DNA of 64,000 bases from Heterotrichella gracilis (lineage: Eukaryota; Sar; Xanthophyceae; Tribonematales; Xanthonemataceae), in contig JAULBX010018081.1 of NCBI GenBank assembly GCA_032358255.1, positions 156-64,155 of the forward strand. The letters run 5' to 3'. Below, piece by piece: positions 45,936-61,807 of this stretch (position 1 is its first letter; each line of letters begins with the position of its first letter). A program made the translations under genes and the position numbers. Under the pieces are notes generated by a model that saw only the letters and a list, made by a program, of their open reading frames with translations, was not told the DNA's origin and did no database searches.

Positions 45936-46694
45936 TTTCCCTCCTTCAAGCTTGTGCTTGCTGCCAGCAAACTATGTGTTGACTTGCCAGCCGATACACC
46001 AGGGACTGATGAGAGTGCGACAGGGCACGAAAGCGCCCAGATTGCCACTGGTAATATGGGGACTGTGATGAGCCTGCGCTTCAGGTTATTTTGCCCGGAA
46101 GAGGATTGGAATCGAGGTGTTGGTGCCGGCAAGACATGCGAGACATGCCATACAAAGTTCCCGAAGCAGCGAGCCGTCTGGGTATTAAAGACAAGTCACT
46201 GTAACAAGCTTACTGCAGGGCTCCAACACGGCACGCTGTTTTCTTTTCTGGCTGCTCACAAAGTTGTACCAGTCGGACCTCGTCCGGCCCTTCCCGCCAC
46301 ATCGCTGGCTATTCCCCCTTGCTGCGCTTTGCCTGCAGATTATGCAGTAGGCAACCGCAACTCATAGACCTCTGGAAACCGAGCTTGCAGTGCTTTAGGA
46401 AGAGCAATACGAACTAGGTGGTGCTGTGAACGTAGTCCTTATTGTGCGTGTATGTGCTCATATAATACCCATATGGAGGGTGTGGCAACGTGGGTGCCCA
46501 CTAGATAGCGAACAGCTCCAAACAGCCCGCAGTTCCTTGTATAACGCCTCAAGAATTTTTTTCACTTACGCTGGTTAGCTGATGTTCTCGAAACTCGGTG
46601 TCTGTAAGGAGTTGAGTGCTATCAGCCATGCTGCTCTGCCAGCAAGGGAGGGACTGAAGCGAATCGTATAGCACCAATAAGGACCGCACCCACG
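45936..46694. other. Divergent promoter region, DIP13 / ZNHIT2
   Basis: 760 bp between opposite starts. A plus-strand open frame crosses from the DIP13 intron into this region (45786-46367) but shows no family features. No clear promoter element seen. Confidence 0.45.
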
Positions 46695-49600
46695 ATGCTG
46701 GCGCAACAGGAGCCTCGCATACTATGCAAAGTGTAAGCACCAACCACGTTCCTTGACCTCCCCCAGTGCACGGTGCCCTTGCAGAACCCTGGTCTGGCAG
46801 AGTGGTGCGCACCAGTGTGCATGCGTAAGCACTATGCATTGCTGTGTGACGCATTGCCCATCGAAGGATAGGTCTTGCACACTGAACCTGTATTGGAATG
46901 CAACTCTTGGGGGCCAACCTCTAGTTGCATGTAGTGTATGCATGCATATGTGCATGGTATTGCTGTAGAGCATGGTCGTGCTGTTTGCCATATGTTGCAT
47001 GCTATTAAAAGCAAGAGATGGCCCATCTTCTAAAGTGACTAGTTGGTTTCCCACACCTGCAAGACATCGCTGAGCCTCACATGCGTGCATGCCTTACCCA
47101 TCAAACTTCACAGTTTCCTTCAAGTTTCACAGTTCCCTCCCATTTCCTCCCCAGGTGCCGCACCTCCCTGTCCCGCTACACCTGCCCCCGCTGCAACACG
47201 CGCACATGCTCGCTGAAATGCTACAAGCAGCACAGCAACGGGTGCACAGAGGGGTTCTACAGGCAAGCACACACATACCCTAAACCCTAACCACCGCGCA
47301 GCCAATTTGTCCGCACTTGTACTTGCACACACGGCAAACCCTTAAATTTCCGGCCTTTTCTGAAATGCCTGTGGCGTATGGACACATGCGCCCTCAATGG
47401 TGTCTTGGTGAAAATGTGTAATCAATATGCATGTGAAGATTTTATGTGCTTTAGGCTTGGGCCATTGACCACAGTGAATAATATCATCGCCAGGATTTTC
47501 AGCAATGTTGCGCCTTACGGAAATAAATCTTGAGTAATGTGAAATAATGAGCTTGTTTTATCCCTCCCGCCTTGCGCGTGCAGGGACAGTACGGTCGAGG
47601 AGCTTGCCAGCCTGAAATCTGACCCCGACCAGCAGCGGCGCATGATTGAGGTGCTGACCCGACTGCACGCGCAGGAGCAGGAGGGGGGGGGGCTGGAGCG
47701 GCTGTTGCTGGGGGTGGGGAGCGGGGTGGGGGGTGAGGGGAGCGAGGAAGGGGGGAGTGACAGCGAGGAGGAAGAGGGGGTGGGGGTGGGAGGGCTGTCG
47801 AGGGAGACGCTGCGCAAGTTGAGGATGCAGGTGGGTAGCGGGGAATGTTGGAGTGGCAGGGGAGGGTCCCAGATCCTAAATGCCCATATACCTAAATGCC
47901 CATATACGGTAATGTACATGCGTTTTTTTTAGGTTTATTCAATTTTTAGTTTACATTTTTGTCTTCATCTCTTTTCTTTTGCAACTTTTTGCACTACCGT
48001 AAATCTCATGTTATCCCCTTCCCCCATTTATCTCATTAGAGCAGCTAAATAACATCATTTCCTCAGCACTTTGCTTTAAAATTATTCTTCTCTGTGCCTG
48101 AGGTAAATGAATAATGCCATTTTTACCGTGTTATTTCCCTTCATACCTGCAGGAGGAGCAGTTGGGCGACATCGACCCGTCTGCCCTCTCGCCAGCCGAG
48201 CTCAAGGCATTTGAGGCTGCGGTGGCTGCCGGTGAGCTGTCGAGTAGCGTTCCCCCCTGGACCCCCTGGTGGGACTCCCCCGAGGCACTGCAGCTGGTGC
48301 TCTCCCCCTGGGGCACTCCCCTGGTGGCTGATGCTGGTGATACTCCCCCTGAGGAGGCAACCACAGGTAATGGAAGAGGATACAGGTGTAGCTACATGTG
48401 TGTCCCAGGTGGGATGCATTGACCGGTACTTGCCACATGCCATGCAGTCGTAACGGTACCATCCACATGTACTAGGCAAGGATTGCATTGCCTGCTGCAT
48501 TGCCTACACCAATTCCCGAATTGTATTGAAACTGCTGCACCTTCGTCCTCCAAGTCCCTCTGCCTTTTCACATCAACCACCACGCCTGCAGGCCCCCTTT
48601 CTGACGCATCCACATCCCCGCTGCCGCCCGCCCCCGCCGCCCCCCTCCCCCCCCTCTCCTCTCTCTCCCGCGCGCCCCCCTCCCCCTTGCTGGCCTGGCA
48701 CTGCCTTGACCTGGTGTACGCATACTGCCTGGTCATGCGCTTGTTCAACGGGGAATGGGGTGCAGACCCCTGTGAAGCTGCGCAGGTAGCGGGAGCTGTA
48801 TCCGCTGCGCTGGGAGGGCCAGGTGGGTTTGTGCCAGGTGGATTTGGGGGTGGGAAGGGGTCCATTGCAATAAGTGGTAGTGGAAGTAGTGGGTACTTAG
48901 GGCAATTAGGGCACTCCCTGGTGTACACATACTGCCTGGTCATGCGCATGTTCAACGGGGATTGGGGGGCAGATCCGTGTGAAGCAGCGGGGGTGGCGGG
49001 TCAAGTGTCAGCGGCACTGGCAGGGCCAGGTGGGTTTGTGTGTGGTTTGGGGGTTAGAGGGTAGCGAACGTTGTCATACATGTGCACAGTGACCGCGACA
49101 TGCCTGTCACATTACACACCAGCGTCAGGAGGGTTGTTAGGGTTTAGGGTTTAGCATATCCGTTCCATCTCAGCTCCCATGTGTGTATGTAACGCAGATC
49201 CCTGTACCATGTGGTACAGGGATCTGTCAACCTACCAGAGAGTATTCACGTATTAGCTGATACATCCCTGCCCCTTTTATATTCCTTAATCTCTCACATT
49301 TTGCGTGCAGGTGCCCCCCCACCCGGCGCAGACCCGGCCTCCCACTGGGTGTCAGCGCACCAAACCCTAGGGGACTGCATGCAGCGCGCATGCTCCCCGC
49401 CAGCCGGAGCCTCCTCCAGCATGGCATTCTCGACCGCCATCCTCGCTGACGTGGCACGATTGTTCGAGGTTGGGCGATCGGCAGTGATCGTCGCGCTGCA
49501 CGATCTGCAGCGCCTGATTGGTGCCGTGGCTGCTGGAGGTGGCAAGGTGGTAAAAACAGGTGAATGGTCATGGGGAGGGGGCGTGGGTTTGGCCCCAAAG

Positions 49601-50029
49601 GGGGTTGTAGCGGAAATGCTAATGAATTGGAAAGTATAGGACGAAGGGTATGTTTGAAATTTGACTGACTGGACAGCAGTCATTTGGGATCTTTGTTAAT
49701 CAGTATTAATTATACCGACTGGACATCGCTCGTTAATAAATTCTGGTATGTTTGTACCAGGCGGGAGAGGAGATTTGGGAAGCAAGGGGAGGAAACGGGA
49801 GCTCCAGACTGCGCATCGCAAGCTTGCTTTCATGCTGTCATGGGCCAACGAGCAGGGGCACGACACCTGGCAGCGGCTGGCGGTGCTGACGTGGCAGGAG
49901 GCACAGCAGAGGGAGGAAACGGGGAGGGCGGTGCCGCCAGCTGGCGCAGGCAGGGGGGTGGGGGTGGGGGGTGCTGGGGGTGGCCCATCGGGTAGGGGTT
50001 TGGTGCAGGTTGTGGAGGAGGAAGAGTGA
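46695..50029 (+). CDS. ZNHIT2: HIT zinc-finger protein ZNHIT2
   Basis: HIT-finger protein; in animals ZNHIT2 bridges the R2TP chaperone complex and U5 snRNP. Exons: 46695-46732, 47155-47262, 47584-47830, 48153-48366, 48592-48822, 49311-49559, 49761-50029; 451 aa, phases closed. The tiny first exon (MLAQQEPRILCKV) supplies the first Cys pair; exon 2 completes the finger: CKVC, YTCPRCNTRTCSLKCYKQH and C, giving eight zinc ligands. It continues as in ZNHIT2 with GFYRDSTVEELASLKSD, the acidic linker, LSPAELKAFEAAVAAGELSS, PPWTPWW, and a helical C-terminal region (YAYCLVMRLFNGEWGADPCE). Intron 2 has a GC donor (CAG|GCAAGC). The 3' part of exon 5 is duplicated within the following intron. Confidence 0.9.
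48700..49040 (+). repeat. Duplicated 3' part of ZNHIT2 exon 5
   Basis: About 125 bp ending at the exon 5 donor (48705-48830) recurs at 48912-49037. Shared runs include CATACTGCCTGGTCATGCGC, TGTTCAACGGGGA and GGGCCAGGTGGGTTTGTG. The second copy keeps an open reading frame and an identical donor, so a transcript using both copies, or the second only, is conceivable. Confidence 0.88.
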
Positions 50030-50689
50030 CCTTCGGGTGGTGATCGCTAGGGTATTGAAGCCGGATGTGAAGCCTCGGGGGATATCACTATGCCAGGCTG
50101 AACAAAGACCTCCCGGAACAGAGTTCGAGGGCCAGATAGCAGTGCGCTAACATATATAAGCCATGCACGTCCTCTTATTGCTGACTCGGTTGGGGATTCC
50201 TGATCTTCCAACTGTGGATGATTGCCTCCCACCCTGCATTGCCCTGTAATTCCACTAATCTAGTAACTGTTCCGAACTCTGAGAGCGCTAGTGATCTAGT
50301 GATGTCAACATTGACTGTCAATGTCACATGACAGGGGCATGTGCCTGGAGCTGCACTGCAGAGCAACTGATAAGTTGCAGGAAGAAATCTTCACCGAAAT
50401 ATATTGTTATAACAGTACTGCGGGTCCAGCAAGGACCAGTACGAGCAAGCTTTTGGCTCACTAGTGTTCACTTGTGGCATGTCATATGCTGTGCAATGGT
50501 ACGCACTGCATGCATGCACATACATGCCAATATATAGGGCAGTGGTATCGCCTGCTGGCCAAAATTCTTGGAAGGGTTAAAAGGCGACCAACGCAAAACC
50601 AACCGTACACAGACCAGGGTGCACACTAGCATATGGAACTGTAATGCGTGTCGGCAAGGACCAGCAAAAAGCAAAAAAATGGGGTCCAA

Positions 50690-50800
50690 GCCAAGAATCG
50701 GGGCGACCGGGGATCGAACCTGGACACTCTCGCTGCGTCCGTCTACCCGGACAGGACGACGCCGAGGCGTGCCTATCTGCCAGCTCACCAAGTTCGAGTT
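50690..50800 (-). repeat. tRNA-like element (B-box, weak A-box)
   Basis: On the minus strand an A-box-like TGGCAGATAGG (50772-50782) is followed about 50 bp later by a perfect B-box AGGTTCGATCCCCGG (50708-50722). The spacing suits a tRNA-derived SINE or a tRNA with a long variable arm. The T stem has one mismatch and no 7-bp acceptor stem is apparent, so a SINE relic is preferred. Confidence 0.5.
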
Positions 50801-50959
50801 CCACGCGCTCGACAGCTCGACCTAGGTGAGACTGAAAAGTGAAGTGTTGACGCAGTTGCCTTTGTTGTTGCCTACATACCGTTGCGAACGCCAGGGTGCG
50901 CAGCGGAGTTTTGGAAGGACGGGGAAACGAGGCATGCATCGACAGACAGGATCGGTGAA

Positions 50960-51220
50960 CCAGTAAATTGTCCAGTTTTTCACCAAACTTACTGTCCGTG
51001 CGCGCGGAGCGCAACGCGGAACGCAGCTCAGTAAGTTTTCCCAGTTTCTACCAAATTTACTGGTCCGGTGCGCGCGGAGCGCGACGCGCGGAACGCAAAC
51101 TGCGCGCAGGACAGTAAGTTGGCCCAGTTTTCACCAAACTTACTGAACCGGGCGCGCGGAGCCCGGCGCGCGGAAAAGAACTGCGCAGGACGGTAAATTT
51201 GCCCAGTTTTCACTAAGCTT
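50960..51220. repeat. Tandem repeat of about 70-80 bp with internal hairpin
   Basis: Three and a half units start at about 50961, 51029, 51110 and 51190. Each contains CAGTAAGTTT-N-AAACTTACTG, a 10-bp inverted repeat around CCCAGTTTTCACC, followed by a GCGCGCGGAGCG block. The units contrast strongly with their flanks in composition. Confidence 0.85.
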
Positions 51221-51494
51221 TGTCTTAGAGCATAGTCTAGACTAGACTAGGGCTGCGTCACCCACAGACTGCGCACACTGAGTGGCTCCTTAAAAACCAG
51301 CAGGGATCCAATGCCACGGCGTGGGGTCAAAACCAGTCACTACCACGCAGTGTCGATTGGGTTCAACCATGTTGCGCAAGAAGTCGAGTCGGGCGCACTG
51401 CACTCACAGTGCACAGTGCACCTGGAGACTCCTCTTATCCTTGTCCCTTGGAAAGTGCCCAACCTGTCCCCCCAAAGCATTCACATTTTTAATT

Positions 51495-56214
<4,720 letters not shown>

Positions 56215-57788
56215 GCCTGGTTTTTTCTGGATTTAAAAAACCTTAGTAAAAGATAGGCATTGAAGTTCTGCTCTCCGCATACTCAACAAATCAATAATAA
56301 CGAGAGGTCATACGGAAACCTTACGACACAGGTCACCACCGTTTTGTCGTATGCATGCATTGGTGGGCACTGGACCGCAGTCTTGTAACGTACCCTGTGG
56401 GCTTGTATATATCTCATAGTTCACAATGTTATCGGGCTCTCCAGAACCAATGGCCTCCTGAACGAGCATATTGCAGCATGTTCTTGTCGCTAGCTAGGTA
56501 TGTTCAGGCCTTGGAGTGCATGCATGCATCTGGCCCATGTGCATGTCATGTCATGTGTCCCCCGAAAACAGGACTACCAGCCAGGCGTGTGTTGCACATC
56601 TGATAACAACGAAGCTTGTGTTCGCGTGTTTGTGTTCACTCTTACTAAGTGTCTCCGCCCATTGCAGTGCAACGATTTCCAGGATCAGGGGAGGTGGTAT
56701 CGAAAATGAAGGTGGGGAGGTAATATTGCTGGCATTGCTGGATCCAATTTTGCTGGAATATCCAAGTACAGCAAGTCAAGTCAGGTATTTCTCGTAGCAT
56801 CGCTTTGGGAACGTTGGAAACTGTGGTATCAGAATAAGGCTGCTTGTGTCTGCACAGGCTATCCTGCTCTGCTGATCACCGCCAGCAGCAGGGGCCCTCA
56901 GAACCTACTCAGTTGCATTCTCAGACGCTTTAGCGGTTGCACAACAGCAGCCTCAACTCTGAGCTGGCGAGATACACACTGTAGATATCGTTGGAACCTG
57001 GGAAGGTAGAGTCTTCGCCTGAAATTGCCCGCTTTGGCTCTGCCGTTGATACTCTGGAGGACAACTGTATTGGTGACCACTGATCTGAAAGAAGTACGAG
57101 GTGCGTTCTGCCTGGCAAGTCTCTGTGAGGATAGATATGTCCTAGACGCAGCCATTACTTGCAACCCACGTTGTCATTTTGCCTGCTATCTCACCTTGTA
57201 CAACCGTCAACGCTCTGTCATGGGCCGGTCAGGCGGTGCAAGGTTGGCAGACAGTTGGTGGCTCATCAGCCGGAGAAACGTATTCTATCGGTGCCTGAGC
57301 TTTGCATCTGAGCTTGCACGTATTTTTTCCGGTGATTGTGGCCTCTGCGCGCTCCACCCTGGATGTTTTGACTGTTTTGACCAACCAACTTGATGTATAG
57401 TTTGAACTTCGTAACCATTGTCATAAGCTTGAAAACACGCAATGTTGCTGTCACAATATCGGTAGGCAGTGCAAACAGTCTGTCCTGAAGAGTTATTACA
57501 AATTACATTTGCCCAGTATCTTGAACATGAACATGAGCATGTCACCGTATCAAACCAAGCAGTCTCAGATTTGCTGAGCACATCTTGTTCCTCCTTGTGG
57601 GGACCCCCCTCTTAAACTGCCTTATTAGTGCTCAATCTTGAGCACGCACTAGCCACACTCGTCAACACTGTGGTAGCTGTCATTGGCAACTCTCTCACCC
57701 CTTCTCACGTCCATCAGGCAATCTAACCGCACACCCAGCCGACCCAACCCCTGCCCCCACCTCCCTGGGGCCCCAAAGCCCTTTACCA
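56215..57788. other. Divergent promoter region, ECD / coiled-coil gene
   Basis: 1.57 kb between opposite starts, with no supported gene. A palindromic TGCATGCATGC sits near 56519. Short frames in the region carry no recognisable motif. Confidence 0.45.
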
Positions 57789-60700
57789 ATGGCGCCCAGC
57801 ACCCCAGCAGAGCAGCTGTTGGGTCACGACAGCCAGACTCCCTCCAGCAGCACTGCCTGGCGGGACGTGCTCGTCAACAACCTGAACCAGCCCTGGAACA
57901 GCTCCAACACCAATACCAGGACACCACAGCTCACTGCCAGGGGAAACCAGCAACAGGATGGCGGCAGCACTTCCAGGTGCGGCTGCATATGGGTGTTGTG
58001 TGGGTGTCAGATGAAATGACCAAACATCCTACTTGCGTTTTCTACTTTTTTGTTTATTTCTGGTTATTATCATTTCTACTTTTATGAGTTGGAGAGCAGC
58101 TCAACTTTGAGCCAGCACCGAGTGTCATGCATCTCTCTACAAGATGAAGGGACTGGGAGCATAGGGAGGGGGCAATGATACCCTGCCACCAAGGGTTTGA
58201 CACGATTATATACACAACATCCCCCTGCGTGCAGGCGCCAGAGCGAGACCTACTCCCTGGCAGGGGTGCAGCGCACCCGCAAGCTGAAGCAGGAGCTGGG
58301 CAAGCTGGTGCGTGCACTGACCCATATGGTCAAGCCTTGAATGTAGCTGGGTGGTGGGTAGCTGGGTCGTGATGGTACGCACAACCTTGCCCTGGATGGC
58401 CGTGTGGCGCGGGATTTGGCGGCAGCATGACACACAGCATCAGCTCCAGAGGACCAGGGAGTGTTTGCAAGCAATAGGACGAATTTCATTCCTGCCATGC
58501 CCTGGTATTCAGAAGGTGAATGTCATAGTTGCACACGCCCCTAGCACTCCCCTTCATGGCCCTGCCTGGGCTGTGCAGTGGTATTCACTGCCGCGTATAG
58601 GTTTGCAAGTCGTTCTACACGCCAGGCCAATGTGCTGGGGTAGCGGCCACCCATGACGCCACCAGGAGGTTGTGCAACCCCTGCTGTCTAGGGTTTGAGG
58701 TTTAGGGTATCTGACACCCGTCCATGACATCACCAGGAGGTGGAGGAGCCCAGCACCACCGCCGCCACCCCCTCACCCCCCGGACTCTCCCTCAAGCGCG
58801 ACTTCCCCCCGCTCCCCCTGGGCGCCACCCCCGTGCTCAACCTGCCGCCCTCCTTGGAGGGCCGCCTGTTCCGAATCACACCCACCCCCTCACCAGACAG
58901 CGGCGCCACCACCAGCAGCGGTGCGCGGGCGGCCCCAGACAGCGCCGCCAGCGTAGGCGGCGGCGGCAGGGTGCAAGGTGGCCCTACCAAGGGGCCCCCG
59001 CTCAAGCGCTTCATGGTGCCTCAGCTCAACTTCTCAAAGGTAGGTGCTGGTCGTGAAGCGCCATTTGCAGTCTTGCTAGTTGGTTAGGTACTGACTTGCA
59101 TGAGCGCCGCCAGTCGCTTGTACGTGCGATCTTGCATGAGTCACATGCTCTGGAGTTGCAGTAGAAAGCTCGTGCGGGATGTAGACTTGCACACACTTAG
59201 GGTTTGGCCATCGCCATAATCCAAATTCCAACTTGCAGAATTGCCCGTAACTGACTTGAAAGTGGCGCAACCTGAAAAGATGGAATTACATCAAATAAAA
59301 CGCTTTAATCGCATAGTGCAGGGTGTCTCCCTGCGACACTCTTGATACGAATCCCTCTGCCTTTCCCGTGATTAGTGGAATTATGAGAGCAACTTATGTA
59401 GCTGTCTCGTGCGCCCAGCCGAGATGCATGATCTCCCTGGTTGCGCTTAGCTGACGGGCAGGAGGCTGCTCTGTGCAGGTGCTGAACGAAGCCGCATCAG
59501 GGTCTCAGACTGAGCGCCCACCCGCACCTGCCCCCGCGCACCTGCCTGTGGAGGAGGAGGCTGGGTGGCAGCAAGTGGGCAACCGCACCATGCGTGGGCA
59601 TGACAGGTGCGGGGGTGGCCACCACTTACTTTCACACGCGGTCAAATTTAATTTTCTCATTTTTATTTCAATCTTGGACTCAACCAAGTGCCGGCATCAT
59701 GGGCACAGAGAGGCAATAAATGCATTGCTTTTAGTTTTGCGTGGGTGTGGCTGTAGAGTGCATGTTTTCCCCCCTTGTCTTTGTTGTAATTGGGGCGGAA
59801 ACCCCCTAATCACGAACTTCTGTGCGTGTTCAACCACCAGGCGTGCACAGCAGCTGCTGGCCGAGGAGGGGCGGCGGCCGGGGTCCGGATCCCTCACCCA
59901 CCGCCCCAACCACCGCCACAACGGGTGGCAGGGGGGAGAGCGAGGCAGCGGCGCCGCCACCAGCAGGCACCACCACCAGGAAAACCCCCACCGCCCCCAC
60001 CACCACAAGGAGTGGCAGGGCAGGGAGCGGGGCAGTGGTGCGGTGACCAGCCGCAGGGATCAGGAGAACCGCCCCGAGGGCCAGCGGCGTCCTAACTGGC
60101 AGCAGGGCAAGGGGCGGGAGGGAGTTGTTGCCCCTGTAAGAGCGGTCAGGGTCACGCCGCTGGAGCTGCCCAATGGCGCGCCAGGTGGGAGGACGTACTA
60201 GTATGTTATGTGGGTTCATTCAGGGATGTACTAGTGTGGTGTGATAAATCGCTGATCACAATATACGAGAGCAAAGTGAATGGGGAAGGCAAACAAGCAA
60301 CCGTACTGACCGTGGATGGCCAGCATGTGCCTGCACTTGGGTTGCTAGCTGAAATCATGGCATGTCCACCCTCCCACCCATCCTCAATGTCGCACTTCCG
60401 CAACTGCCTGCCCGTGGTCGCCCTCACCCGTCCCCCCTGCAGGGCCCCTGAGTATCACCACCCCCGGTGGGTCCAGGCTGGTGGGCAATGAGGTGAAGCG
60501 GCACATGGAGGTAGGAGCAGGGAGGGCATGTGCACATCTTAGGTGCCTTGCGTGTGCTTGCTGCCAGGACTGTGCAGTGTGGGCGCATGCAGGACCTGCT
60601 GCTGTGTTGCACCTGGGAGCGGTGGACCCTTAATGTGGTGCACGGTCCATACATTTAGCACTGGATGCGCCCTAGGCCTCAACCATTTTCCCCATTCTCG

Positions 60701-61807
60701 CCTCAGGAGCTGATGGCGGAGCGGTCCCGGGCCGAGGAGCTGGCTGACCAGATGAGCCGCCAGGCGCAGAGCCTCATGGCTGAAAAGGCGGCAATGGCCG
60801 CTGAGACGCTGCGACTGGCAGCTGAGAAGGAGATGCTGCTTGAGCGCCTGGAGTGGTTTGAGGCGGCCGGCGGCAGCGCCAGCGGTGGCGAGGGCCTATC
60901 CCCCTCTGCGATGTCGCCCAGCATGGAGATGCGGTTCATGCAGGAGGAGATGAACAGGTGGGCGCATGGGGCTGGATGGTTATTTGATATGTCACATGCA
61001 TTCCAGCATTACAGGAGGATATGGGCAGGGGGGCGCATGGAGTTATTTACATGTGGGCGCACGGGGTTGGGTGTCGGGAAGTACTGTGGAAACACTTGAT
61101 GCTTTTCTGGGGCAATCATGAGATTAACAATGATGTACTTATGTACCGCCCCTCGCGGCCATGTGCCCTGCCGTGCCCCAATGACACTTAACAGTGTTGG
61201 CCTGCCCTTGGCTATGGTTCCCCCAGACGCCCCGCAGTAGGGTATGCCACACCCCCACGCACAATGCACAACCCCCACTCCCCCTCCACTGTGCCCTGTC
61301 CCCACCCCACCTTCCCATCCCCCCAGGCTGCGGGAAGAAAAGGCCCTGCTGGCTGCCCAAGTGCACGCCCTCACCCTGGCAGGCAGCAGCGCGGGATCAG
61401 ACGCAGGGGACACCACGCCCACCCACCCCGCTGCCCCCGCACCCTACCCCGCCAGCGCGCTCTCCACCTACACAGTGTCAGGGGAGGGAGATATTGAGGG
61501 TGAAGGGGAGGGGGAGTCGGACGAGCAGGGCGGGACACCAGTCAGCCACCCGGCTGGGGAGGATGTGGGGGAGTGGAGGTGCACCCCCGCCAATGGCAGT
61601 GCGCCCGGGGAGTGGGACCAGGGGGGTTACAGCGCGGCGGGCGGTGGGGCGTCTGAGGATATGGGGTACACGCCTGCCAGCGAGGCGGGATTTGGGGTGT
61701 CAGGCCCTGCAGCCTTCCACATGGCCTACGGTGGGGAGGGGGAGGGGGAGGGCGGGTACCCGGGGCAGGGGCTGGGCAACCCCAGGCAGGGGGAGGTGGT
61801 GGCCTAG
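57789..61807 (+). CDS. Coiled-coil protein of unknown function
   Basis: Exons: 57789-57976, 58235-58307, 58737-59039, 59479-59606, 59841-60184, 60443-60510, 60707-60957, 61327-61807; 611 aa, phases closed. Not recognised. The N-terminal half is polar, with a basic helix (VQRTRKLKQELGKLEVEEPS) and a short FPPLPLGATPVLNLPPSLEG segment. The middle has a two-fold repeat, GWQGGERGSGAATSR and EWQGRERGSGAVTSR, in His/Gln-rich sequence. Residues of about 370-470 form a strong coiled coil (LMAERSRAEELADQMSRQAQ, LRLAAEKEMLLERLEWFE, then MRFMQEEMNRLREEKALLAA across a splice). The tail is acidic and Gly-rich. The layout suggests a scaffold or cytoskeletal protein; function is inferred only from composition. 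The exon 3 acceptor is duplicated. Confidence 0.75.
58645..58755. repeat. Duplicated acceptor of coiled-coil gene exon 3
   Basis: CCATGACGCCACCAGGAGGT at 58651-58670 recurs as CCATGACATCACCAGGAGGT at 58722-58741, 71 bp downstream. Between them lies GGGTTTGAGGTTTAGGGTAT, a telomere-like unit. This is the clearest small example of duplication plus TTTAGGG. Confidence 0.85.

Larger units (their letters stand above)
50030..51494. other. Convergent intergenic region, ZNHIT2 / ECD
   Basis: Contains the ZNHIT2 3' UTR (a TGTAA at about 50245 is a plausible polyadenylation signal), a tRNA-like element at 50.7 kb and a tandem hairpin repeat at 50.96-51.22 kb. No gene supported. Confidence 0.5.

Noticed and set aside
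45786-46367. 193-codon plus-strand frame over the DIP13 5' end
   Set aside because: It overlaps DIP13 exon 1 and intron on the other strand. A CETC motif briefly suggested the first half of the ZNHIT2 finger, but the 46695-46732 exon (CKVC) fits the splice phase and this does not.
50690-50800. Functional tRNA gene
   Set aside because: The B-box is perfect, but the acceptor stem does not pair and the T stem has a mismatch; kept as a tRNA-like repeat.
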